A stretch of DNA of 10,243 nt from JAAURS01 sp031362245. Its GTDB lineage: Bacteria; Cyanobacteriota; Cyanobacteriia; Thermosynechococcales; Thermosynechococcaceae. Location of the stretch: assembly GCA_031362245.1 (NCBI GenBank), contig JANLSD010000086.1, forward strand, positions 1 through 10,243, written 5' to 3'. This document shows positions 1-6,141 of this stretch, piece after piece. Numbering within the stretch: the stretch's first letter is position 1; the number at the start of each line of letters is the position of its first letter. The notes below the pieces were generated by a model that was not told the origin of the DNA, made no database searches, and was given only the letters and a program-made list of their open reading frames with translations. Made by a program: the position numbers and the translations under genes.

Positions 1-281
1 TTTGCTGCACCTGTTAAAATCGTGAAATTAGTATTTGAACAATTTTAATTTTCCTTAACCCTAAAAGATATCTCCTAAATATGAATTAGAACTTAGATTT
101 CATTTAGAAATAATTCCTGCTTAGCAAATCTCTTACATTGCACATACTTCATGACACTGCTCAGCTAGGCCGTGATGGATAGTCTGAACATGATATTTGG
201 CAAGGTTTCCAAGCCTTTTAAGTAAGAAACCCTGAAAGCTTTATATATCAAGAATTAACGGCTTTATCACGCTTTAAGTAA
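1..281. other. AT-rich stretch with no recognisable gene
   Basis: I see no open frame of useful length, tRNA-like cloverleaf, terminator or clear repeat here. The stretch is visibly richer in A and T than the genes to the right and contains many stop codons in all frames. It lies directly upstream of a broken NACHT-type gene end, so it may be degraded coding sequence, but I could not read any further pieces of that family in it. Confidence 0.6.
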
Positions 282-519
282 ACAGTGCCTACTTCATTGT
301 TTTGGTTTATCTGGTATAGCTTTTCCGAAGGGGGCAAAGCTTTGCTACAGTATGGTGTTTTCCGCATCGTCCTCGCCTTGCAATAGCTACGCACCCTATC
401 GCTACGACAAACTCCTCGACTACTGCACCGAGCGTCTGCTCCTCCAGTGCATCGGCGGACGCTATCGCTTCATGCACAAACTCCTGCAAGAGCACTTCGC
501 CAAAATGCCCCTAGATTGA
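282..519 (+). pseudogene. Frameshifted C-terminal remnant of a cyanobacterial NACHT-type ATPase
   Basis: Two adjacent reading frames together give what I recognise as the extreme C-terminus of large cyanobacterial NACHT/STAND-type proteins. Frame one (282-386) contains EGGKALLQYGVFRIVLAL and ends at TAG (384-386). Frame two is open from 352 to TGA (517-519) and reads NSYAPYRYDKLLDYCTERLL, followed by GGRYRFMHKLLQEHFAKM. In intact relatives the equivalent segments are continuous (a GGKA..Q.. stretch, a WRN-like turn, then RYxxxLDYxTERLxLQ and GGxYxFxHxLLxEHFA), so a small indel near 378-382 best explains the break. The ATPase core, which would lie hundreds of codons upstream, is absent. Family members are multidomain signalling or defence-like ATPases with C-terminal membrane segments. 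The assignment rests on recall of that motif pattern, not on an alignment. A 55-residue ORF beginning at ATG 352 is formally possible but has no convincing ribosome binding site. Confidence 0.55.
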
Positions 520-546
520 AAATAGCTCCATTTTTAGATTGTCAGG

Positions 547-933
547 CTACCAGATCACCTCCACAGAATATTGTGGAATGATTCGATCAGACGTAACAAT
601 AGGCAACTGTTCAACCTGACTTTGAGCCACTAAAATTCGGTCAAAAGGATCTCGATGATACTCAGCTAAAGTTCATAACTGGAGAACATGCCTAATTTCA
701 ATAGATAAAAGCTCAAATCCGTAATGAGCAATTCTGCTCGGAATATATCGTTCTGGAGATTCAGGAAGCGTCAATTTCCCAGAACGAGCCTTAATTAAGA
801 TTTCCCAAACACTAGCAACACTCAAGAAAATATCATTCTCTGGATCTTGAATCACCGCATAAGCTTGAGCCGTCAGCCGATCTTTATTGCCCAGCCACCA
901 CAGAAATGCATTCGTATCGAGCAACACATTCAT
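547..933 (-). pseudogene. VapC-like PIN-domain toxin with an in-frame stop at codon 87
   Basis: PIN-domain toxins are Mg-dependent RNases held inactive by a cognate antitoxin. The ATG (931-933) overlaps the antitoxin stop in an ATGA junction. The N-terminal part has the PIN signature DTN at residues 6-8, an FLWWL motif and the conserved acidic residue E44 in SVWEI. Translation should stop at a TGA (673-675) after residue 86. Reading on in the same frame gives TLAEYHRDPFDRILVAQSQ, then TSD and a terminal VIW, ending at TAG (547-549). These are the expected second half of a PIN toxin: D95 and D98 in HRDPFD, and D116 in TSD. The full frame is 128 codons, the usual size for this family, and the TGA sits where relatives have an ordinary residue between the conserved HxL and HRDPFD positions. 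The product as terminated would lack the C-terminal catalytic acids and is probably inactive. A sequencing error cannot be excluded from one read of the sequence. Confidence 0.85.
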
Positions 934-1178
934 TCCGCGTCTAGCCCCTCAAATGCACGCAACATCTCCTCAGGTAGAGGTTCCTCAAAATCAGGAGCAA
1001 AAATAATTTTTCCCTCATCAATGCCAGCAATACGAGGCGCTTTGGGCTGTTTACTAGGAATAACCCTCGCTAACTCATACCCATTCTCTAGAATGATCAC
1101 TTCTTCGCCCCTGCGAACCTGCTGAAATAACTCCGAAATCGTTGCCTCTGCCTCAAAAACACTAACATTAATGGTCAT
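930..1178 (-). CDS. Phd/YefM-family antitoxin (VapB-like)
   Basis: An 82-residue protein whose N-terminal half (MTINVSVFEAEATISELFQQ, then GEEVIILENGYELARVIP, residues about 1-41) matches the Phd/YefM DNA-binding fold, with the typical alternation of a short strand, an Ala/Glu helix and an ENG..AR strand-turn-strand. The C-terminal half (GKIIFAPDFEEPLPEEMLRAF) is the acidic toxin-wrapping tail seen in antitoxins paired with PIN toxins. Family role: it binds its own promoter and neutralises the toxin. The stop codon TGA (930-932) overlaps the toxin ATG by the classical ATGA arrangement, implying translational coupling in one operon. AGG lies about eight bases upstream of the ATG, a weak ribosome binding site. 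The antitoxin looks intact although its partner carries a nonsense codon, as expected if the toxin was lost first. Confidence 0.85.
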   Translation of the reverse strand: MTINVSVFEAEATISELFQQVRRGEEVIILENGYELARVIPSKQPKAPRIAGIDEGKIIFAPDFEEPLPEEMLRAFEGLDAE

Positions 1179-1326
1179 AGTGCAACCTATGGGTAAAAAT
1201 CAGACCAGCTTAAAGCATTACCTAAACTCACCCAGCCTAACAATTATCCAGGCGCGTTTCGCTCAATCATGAAGCAGCATGCGATCGATTTCGGCTATAA
1301 AAAATGCAGTCATCACCATTTGGTAC

Positions 1327-1332
1327 TACAAT
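1327..1332 (+). promoter_or_regulatory. Possible -10 element upstream of argC
   Basis: TACAAT differs from the TATAAT consensus at one position and lies 46 bases before the argC start. No convincing -35 element sits 16-18 bases upstream. The 200-base gap (1179-1378) separates the divergent antitoxin and argC genes and must hold both promoters. I found no NtcA-type GTA-N8-TAC site in it. Weak evidence. Confidence 0.22.
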
Positions 1333-1378
1333 GCATCCAAAGTTCAGGCATTGCTAAACCGAAGAAGTAGGAAATCGA

Positions 1379-2443
1379 ATGGATACGGGGTCTGGGGAAA
1401 AGGTTTCGGTTGCGGTGGTAGGTGCTTCAGGATACGGCGGGGTTCAGCTGATTCGCTTGCTGATGGATCATCCCAATGCTGAGGTGGTTTACCTTGGAGG
1501 AGACAGCAGCGCAGGTCAGCCCTATGGGGATCTCTACCCTCATTTGGGCCATCGCATCAAACTCACCATTGAACCCATAGACCTAGACGAAATCAGCCGT
1601 CGCGCTCAGGTGGTGTTTCTGGCCCTGCCCAATGGACTCGCCGCCGAGATGGCTGCACCCCTCATCGAAAAAGGCTGCAAAGTATTAGATCTCTCTGCCG
1701 ACTATCGCTTTACGGATCTGGGTACCTACGAACATTGGTACGGTCAAACCCGCACCGATCAGACCCTAGCCGCCAAAGCAGTCTATGGCCTACCAGAACT
1801 ACACCGCAGCCGCCTCATTAATGCGCAACTGGTGGGCTGTCCAGGGTGCTACCCCACGGCAAGTCTATTGGCCCTTGCCCCACTCCTCAAACAGGGCTTT
1901 ATCAGAACCGATAGCGTCATCATTGACGCCAAATCTGGCACTTCCGGCGGTGGACGGCAGGGCAAAATCCCCATGCTGTTGTCAGAAGCGGATGGTTCCA
2001 TTGGGGCCTATGGCATCGCCCACCATCGCCACACCCCAGAAATTGAGCAGATCTGCTGTGAGCTTTCGGGCCAAGATATGATGGTGCAGTTTACGCCCCA
2101 TCTAGTGCCCATGCCAAGAGGCATCTTGGCGACGGTTTACGCAAACCTCCGCGATCCAGGCTTGGTGGGTGAAGATTTGATTACGATTTTTTCGGCGTTT
2201 TATCGAAACTCCCCGTGGGTTAGAGTTTTGCCCGTGGGGGTGTTCCCTCAAACAAAATGGGCCTGTGGGACTAACCTTTGCTACATCGGCGTTGAGGTGG
2301 ATGAGCGCACGGGACGGGTGATTGTGGTTTCGGCGATCGATAATTTGATTAAGGGTCAGGCGGGTCAGGCAATCCAGTGTCTCAATGTCATGATGGGTTG
2401 GGATGAAACTTTGGGCTTGCCGCAGTTGGCGTTTTATCCTTAG
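1379..2443 (+). CDS. argC: N-acetyl-gamma-glutamyl-phosphate reductase (ArgC)
   Basis: Catalyses the NADPH-dependent reduction of N-acetylglutamyl-5-phosphate to N-acetylglutamate 5-semialdehyde, the third step of arginine (ornithine) synthesis, in the cytoplasm. The 354-residue protein has the usual length of the long (type 1) ArgC form. The Rossmann nucleotide-binding loop is GASGYGG at about 15-21. The ALPNG segment lies near 82-86, the catalytic cysteine is C157 in GCPGCYPT, SGTSGGGR at 186-193 belongs to the active-site region, and the conserved basic motif HHRHTPEIEQ is at 215-224. A conserved TPHLVPMPRG segment follows at 239-248. The ATG is the first start after an in-frame TAA at 1355-1357 and is preceded by AGGAA at 1369-1373, so the start is well supported. 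A shared transcript with the outer-membrane gene 49 bases downstream is possible, as no terminator is visible between them. Nothing unusual in the coding sequence. Confidence 0.97.
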   Translation: MDTGSGEKVSVAVVGASGYGGVQLIRLLMDHPNAEVVYLGGDSSAGQPYGDLYPHLGHRIKLTIEPIDLDEISRRAQVVFLALPNGLAAEMAAPLIEKGCKVLDLSADYRFTDLGTYEHWYGQTRTDQTLAAKAVYGLPELHRSRLINAQLVGCPGCYPTASLLALAPLLKQGFIRTDSVIIDAKSGTSGGGRQGKIPMLLSEADGSIGAYGIAHHRHTPEIEQICCELSGQDMMVQFTPHLVPMPRGILATVYANLRDPGLVGEDLITIFSAFYRNSPWVRVLPVGVFPQTKWACGTNLCYIGVEVDERTGRVIVVSAIDNLIKGQAGQAIQCLNVMMGWDETLGLPQLAFYP

Positions 2444-2492
2444 ATCTGACAAAGGGATGCGATTTTAAAATTTAGGTGATTGAGGAGTACGT

Positions 2493-3992
2493 GTGAAAAT
2501 ATCAAGAAATTGGCAGCCTAAAGCGTTGCCGATGGCTAGCATGCTCGGCATGATGTTTACCGCTGGATGTTGGTCTACGGACGCTTGGGCGCAGGCTGTC
2601 GTAACAACACCAGTAGGTGATACGACTCAGGGCGTTAACACAGGTGTAACTCCGCCAAAACTGACTCAAGCTGAATCGGTACCTTCGATTACTCCGCAGA
2701 CCTTTCCAACGGTGGCTTCGGCCTCAACCAATAGTCCTGTTTCAACCCAAGCTCAGGATTTACTGGCCAGTGAGTTGATCGGTACGGTCAAGTTTGAGGG
2801 GAAAGTAGACCCAATTTTGATCGCCGATGAAACCCAAGGTGCAAGCACCGAAACCCTGACTGAAGAACAGTCGAAACCTCGCAAGCGGTTTCTGTTTCAC
2901 TTTGGTTCAGAATTACCTGACCCAACGGCTCTGAGTGGACCCACGAGATCGCCCATTGTCCCCGCATCTGAACGCATTAAAGGCGGTGCATCAGTCTCTG
3001 GCGGTGTTCAAGTCAATATCAGCAAGGCGGCAAAACTTTTCTTAGAAGTGAAGGGCGGAGAATCCGTTATCGGTGGCGATCTGAGCTTGTTTTATGGGAG
3101 TGACGACCTCCGCAGTGGCGTGGCGTTTAACGTCTTTGAGCAGCGAGGATATTCACCTAGCTTTTATGGCGGCAAAAAGGGAGTATATCTGCCCAACGGC
3201 AAACAACCCTGGGTTGATCGCCTGGGGGGTGGGTTTGAAGTCCGTCATCCGCTGACGCCAAAACTTCAGTCCACCGTGGGTCTCACCTATCAATCCGTCT
3301 CGATTCGGGATGATTTCTTCGCATCCAAAAAGTTTGCAGTGGATCAACTCGGCAATCGGTTGACGGTGAGTGGCACAGGCCGAGATGACCTATTGACCGT
3401 AAATCTAGGGTTGCAGTACGACACCCGTGACAAACCCGAAGATCCCACCAAAGGAACACGTCTACGCTTTGGACTAGATCAGTCGATTCCCACTGGAAAT
3501 GGCAACATTGGGATGACTCGCCTCAGTGGTAGTGCCAGTCAATTTTTCCCTGTTCCTTTTTTCAGCAATAAAAAGAAAAGCGTCTTTGTCGCCAATGTTC
3601 AAGGCGGTCATATTTTGGGAGATGCGCCCCCCTATGAAGCCTTTAGCTTGGGTGGCGATGACACCGTTCGGGGCTTCCAAACGGCTCAGGTGGGCACGGG
3701 CAGAAGTTTCTTAGAAGCCTCTGCGGAGTACCGCTTTCCGATGTTTGACCTAAAGCTCTTTAAGCAACCCATTGATGTGGGTGGCGTCCTGTTTGTGGAT
3801 TATGGCAGTCTGCTGGGGACTCAAAATGAGGTGATTGGGCGGCCTGGGGCGGTGCGTAATAAGCCCGGTGATGGTTTGGGCTATGGCTTAGGCGTTCGGC
3901 TCGGGACTCGATTCGGCATTATCCGCGTTGAGGTTGGCTTTAATGACCGAGGGGATGTGGAACCTCATTTCTCCGTCGGCGAGCGGTTTTAA
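2493..3992 (+). CDS. Omp85 (BamA/TamA)-type outer-membrane barrel protein lacking recognisable POTRA domains
   Basis: A 499-residue secreted outer-membrane protein. The GTG start is preceded by TGAGGAG at 2481-2487. Residues 1-34 look like a signal peptide with a hydrophobic stretch (about 12-26) and a probable signal peptidase I site after DAWA. Residues 35-90 are rich in Thr, Ser, Pro and Gln and probably disordered. A short charged segment (about 90-165) leads into the barrel, residues about 165-499, which shows alternating strands, many Gly and aromatic residues and a terminal Phe typical of barrels inserted by BAM. The diagnostic feature is GGDDTVRGFQ (387-396), the VRGF/Y motif of the conserved L6 loop inside Omp85 barrels. 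LQYDTRDKPEDPTKGTRLRF (307-326) and GVRLGTRFGIIRVEVGF are further family-like strands. Known family members insert or translocate proteins or lipids at the outer membrane, but they normally carry one or more POTRA domains, which I cannot recognise here. The specific substrate is unknown. FTAGC at 22-26 resembles a weak lipobox, but the AWA site fits better. Confidence 0.85.
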   Translation: MKISRNWQPKALPMASMLGMMFTAGCWSTDAWAQAVVTTPVGDTTQGVNTGVTPPKLTQAESVPSITPQTFPTVASASTNSPVSTQAQDLLASELIGTVKFEGKVDPILIADETQGASTETLTEEQSKPRKRFLFHFGSELPDPTALSGPTRSPIVPASERIKGGASVSGGVQVNISKAAKLFLEVKGGESVIGGDLSLFYGSDDLRSGVAFNVFEQRGYSPSFYGGKKGVYLPNGKQPWVDRLGGGFEVRHPLTPKLQSTVGLTYQSVSIRDDFFASKKFAVDQLGNRLTVSGTGRDDLLTVNLGLQYDTRDKPEDPTKGTRLRFGLDQSIPTGNGNIGMTRLSGSASQFFPVPFFSNKKKSVFVANVQGGHILGDAPPYEAFSLGGDDTVRGFQTAQVGTGRSFLEASAEYRFPMFDLKLFKQPIDVGGVLFVDYGSLLGTQNEVIGRPGAVRNKPGDGLGYGLGVRLGTRFGIIRVEVGFNDRGDVEPHFSVGERF

Positions 3993-4025
3993 CGTGGCTT
4001 AGTACCATTATTTTTCTTAACGAGG

Positions 4026-4062
4026 TGCTGTGATGGGGATGAATTTCTGTCACAGCATTTTT
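4026..4062 (+). terminator. Rho-independent terminator after the Omp85-type gene
   Basis: TGCTGTGA (4026-4033) pairs perfectly with TCACAGCA (4050-4057) across a 16-base loop and is followed by TTTTT (4058-4062), the classical intrinsic terminator layout for plus-strand transcription. It begins 34 bases after the outer-membrane gene stop. On the minus strand the hairpin lies just beyond the phosphatase stop but is not followed by a T-run, so it probably serves that gene poorly. Confidence 0.8.
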
Positions 4063-4063
4063 G

Positions 4064-4777
4064 TTAAAGCTGATGAGACCTGTCACGAATGTTTGGCGCA
4101 GCAGGCCGAAGTTGAATCTTCAGTAGGGTAATACAGGTGATCAGCCAAAGAAATCCAACCCCATAACCAGAAAGGATATCCGTGGGCCAGTGGACGCCCA
4201 AGTACAGCCTGCTAAATCCGATCGCCGCAATCAGCATAATCGCCCCTCCATAAATCGCAGCAGTAGCCCATCGAAATTGACTCGCAAAAACATAGGCCAA
4301 AAACCCATAGGCGACCAGTGTCCCTAACGCATGACCACTCGGGAAGCTAAACGAAGTTTCAGTAATGAGGTGCGGCCACAGTGTCGGTCGTGGCTTTGCA
4401 AAGATAAGCTTTAACCCTTGATTGAGAATGACTGCGCCTACACAGGCGATCACAAACATTTTTGCCTCTACCCGTCGATGCTTCCACCATAGCCAGATGA
4501 AGCTTGTCCCAATCACACCGACCGCCACCTCAGGATTGCCAAGACGGGTGATGCTGAGCATGAGTTGATCCAGCCCTGGATTAGCCCACTGATGGATCTT
4601 GAGAAGGAGGGTTGTATCAAAGCTGAAAGCCTCTTTCTCCCAAACTTCTTGGCATAACCAGCCTAGTCCCAGCAGGATGACAATGCAAATGGCTAGACCT
4701 ACAGTACTCAGAGTGGCAATGAAGGTTCTCATTGGCGCACTAACGCGACGAAAGCTGAAGCTAGCCAGTGGTTTCAT
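4064..4777 (-). CDS. PAP2-family membrane phosphatase
   Basis: A 237-residue integral membrane protein of the type 2 phosphatidic acid phosphatase superfamily, which removes phosphate from lipid phosphates such as phosphatidate or undecaprenyl diphosphate. All three catalytic motifs are visible: KLIFAKPRP at 123-131 (KX6RP), SFPSGHA at 144-150 with the PSGH histidine H149, and SRLYLGVHWPTD at 189-200 with nucleophile H196 and D200. About six hydrophobic segments fit the family topology: near 18-42, 83-98, 106-122, 150-165, 170-187 and 203-221. The motifs place the active site at a membrane face. The exact substrate cannot be decided from sequence. The start ATG has no evident Shine-Dalgarno sequence. 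It lies downstream of, and on the same strand as, the AI-2E family gene, 91 bases away, and may have its own promoter there. Confidence 0.92.
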   Translation of the reverse strand: MKPLASFSFRRVSAPMRTFIATLSTVGLAICIVILLGLGWLCQEVWEKEAFSFDTTLLLKIHQWANPGLDQLMLSITRLGNPEVAVGVIGTSFIWLWWKHRRVEAKMFVIACVGAVILNQGLKLIFAKPRPTLWPHLITETSFSFPSGHALGTLVAYGFLAYVFASQFRWATAAIYGGAIMLIAAIGFSRLYLGVHWPTDILSGYGVGFLWLITCITLLKIQLRPAAPNIRDRSHQL

Positions 4778-4813
4778 AGATAAGGGTTGATTCTAGTAAT
4801 GCTATTTCGGCCT

Positions 4814-4843
4814 ATTCTATGCAAAAAATGTCAGGACTTTGAA
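4814..4843 (-). promoter_or_regulatory. Possible sigma-70-type promoter for the PAP2 gene
   Basis: On the minus strand TTCAAA (4838-4843) is followed after 18 bases by TAGAAT (4814-4819), matching the consensus at 4/6 and 5/6 positions. It sits 36 bases before the PAP2 start, within the 91-base gap after the AI-2E family gene. No terminator for the AI-2E gene is visible in the gap, so read-through is also possible. Pattern match only. Confidence 0.35.
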
Positions 4844-4868
4844 AAGATCTAGGGGTGAGGATGCAGCC

Positions 4869-5933
4869 CTATGCCTTGGATGCGTCGATCACTGCGGACT
4901 CAAGGGGCGATCTCATCACATCAGCCATGCGCTTAATCACGCTGGCGATCGGCACCGCAATCACCAAGCCTAATACCCCTGACACCTTTCCGCCAATGAA
5001 TAACGCAATAATCAGCCAAATGGGATTTAGCCCAATGGAGCCACCCACGAGGCGCGGCGACACCACGTTATCGTTAATCAGGCCGATCATAATCGCCGAG
5101 GACAATACCTTCAGGCCCAAGGTGAAATCTTGCAGTGCAACCAGCCCGCTCACCACCACCACCATGACCGTGCTGGCATAGGGAATGAGCGTGGTTAACC
5201 CAATACTGACGCCAAACAGAACCGCGTAGGGAACCCCCAGCACCACAAAGACAATGGTTTGGGCAAGGCTCAAAATCCCCGCCAACAGCGCCTGGGTCGC
5301 AAAGTAGCTTTGAAACGTCTGCTGGAGCGATAGCTGCAAGGGCTGTCGCCAGCTCAAGGGCAGCCAGCTAAAAATACCTTCCCAAGATCGTTCGCCGTTG
5401 AGCACCATAAAGATGGTCAAAACCAACAGCAGAAAAATGTTGATCAGGCTATTGATGGTGCCCAAAATAAAGTTCAGCAACTGACTGCTGGTAGCCTGAA
5501 GCAGCCCAGACAACTGCTGAATCTCCCGCTCGGCCACCTCGCCAACATTGGCGGGGAGCTTTTGGGCGATCGCCCATTTCTGAATCACCGCGAGCTGCTC
5601 CGTGCCTGAATCAATCAGACTGGGCAGACTGGTAACAAGACCACTTAGTTGCTCAATGATGAGGGGCACCAAGGTCAAACCCAAAATCCCCAGAACAAGG
5701 AGCGCCACGGTCAACACAATGCCCACGGCCACCAGCCGCTGAATCCCCCGTTTTTGGAGCACTTGAATAGGAAAATTCAGCAAAAATGCCAAAATAATGG
5801 CGGTAACGAGCAAGCTTGTGAAGGGCTGAAGATAGCCCAGCAAGAGTAGCCCCAACCACCCATTCAGAAAAAATAGGGGGAAAATAAGACAAAATTTAAG
5901 CCAGAATGGGATAGCTTGGGGCAATTTGACCAT
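4869..5933 (-). CDS. AI-2E family (UPF0118) membrane protein
   Basis: A 354-residue polytopic inner-membrane protein of the AI-2E transporter family. Hydrophobic segments lie at about 13-34, 40-53, 66-92, 152-178, 215-262, 272-290 and 303-335. Residues about 93-150 form the amphipathic, Ser/Leu/Gln-rich soluble loop typical of the family. The C-terminal signature is present: a DNVVSPRLVGGSIGLNP segment at 288-304 followed by a Gly-rich helix ending GLVIAVPIASVIKR. Members have been proposed to export autoinducer-2 or to act as ion/proton antiporters. In cyanobacteria the substrate is generally unknown, so the family name should not be read as a function. The ATG has no clear ribosome binding site. 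The gene is divergent from ndhD across a 208-base gap and precedes the PAP2 phosphatase on the same strand. Confidence 0.9.
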   Translation of the reverse strand: MVKLPQAIPFWLKFCLIFPLFFLNGWLGLLLLGYLQPFTSLLVTAIILAFLLNFPIQVLQKRGIQRLVAVGIVLTVALLVLGILGLTLVPLIIEQLSGLVTSLPSLIDSGTEQLAVIQKWAIAQKLPANVGEVAEREIQQLSGLLQATSSQLLNFILGTINSLINIFLLLVLTIFMVLNGERSWEGIFSWLPLSWRQPLQLSLQQTFQSYFATQALLAGILSLAQTIVFVVLGVPYAVLFGVSIGLTTLIPYASTVMVVVVSGLVALQDFTLGLKVLSSAIMIGLINDNVVSPRLVGGSIGLNPIWLIIALFIGGKVSGVLGLVIAVPIASVIKRMADVMRSPLESAVIDASKA

Positions 5934-6141
5934 GAAGTGTTCTATCTAAAGTCTCAAATGCATAGGACAATTGCATACTAGACACTCTAGTCCAGCCTTT
6001 ATCCTAAACGACCCAGAACGGTTTGCCGCCTTCCCAGACCTTTCAAAAACTTTGCCCATCTTTGCGAAATTGAGTGCGTAAAACTTCACAATTTTTAATA
6101 AGATAGCTTTACTAGCCAAATAAGTATTCTTACTCACCATC
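5934..6141. promoter_or_regulatory. Divergent intergenic region between the AI-2E gene and ndhD
   Basis: This 208-base gap must hold promoters for both flanking genes. Toward ndhD, TAAGAT at 6099-6104 is a possible -10 element 38 bases before the start, without a convincing -35 box at standard spacing. Near the AI-2E side a short perfect inverted repeat, ACTAGA-CAC-TCTAGT (5977-5991), could be an operator, but a repeat this short can occur by chance. The 107-codon open frame crossing the gap on the minus strand shows no recognisable protein features and runs into ndhD. Confidence 0.35.

Noticed and set aside
307..495. 62-codon minus-strand frame at the left edge
   Set aside because: Antisense to the NACHT-type remnant, whose plus-strand frames carry recognisable motifs; the minus translation does not.
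667..681. Translational re-initiation at the toxin stop (ATG overlapping TGA in TTATGA)
   Set aside because: The overlapping ATG opens a different frame that ends after four codons, so it cannot restore the second half of the PIN domain.
2102..2452. 116-codon minus-strand frame over the 3' end of argC
   Set aside because: Antisense to well-conserved ArgC sequence, with no start signal or domain.
2556..2570. Lipobox (FTAGC, residues 22-26) in the Omp85-type protein
   Set aside because: The -3 position is Thr rather than Leu-like, and a better signal peptidase I site (AWA) follows eight residues later. A barrel protein is not expected to be lipidated here.
5977..5991. Inverted repeat ACTAGA-CAC-TCTAGT as a defined operator
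   Set aside because: Six-base arms are too short to claim without conservation, and no regulator gene is adjacent; noted only within the intergenic description.
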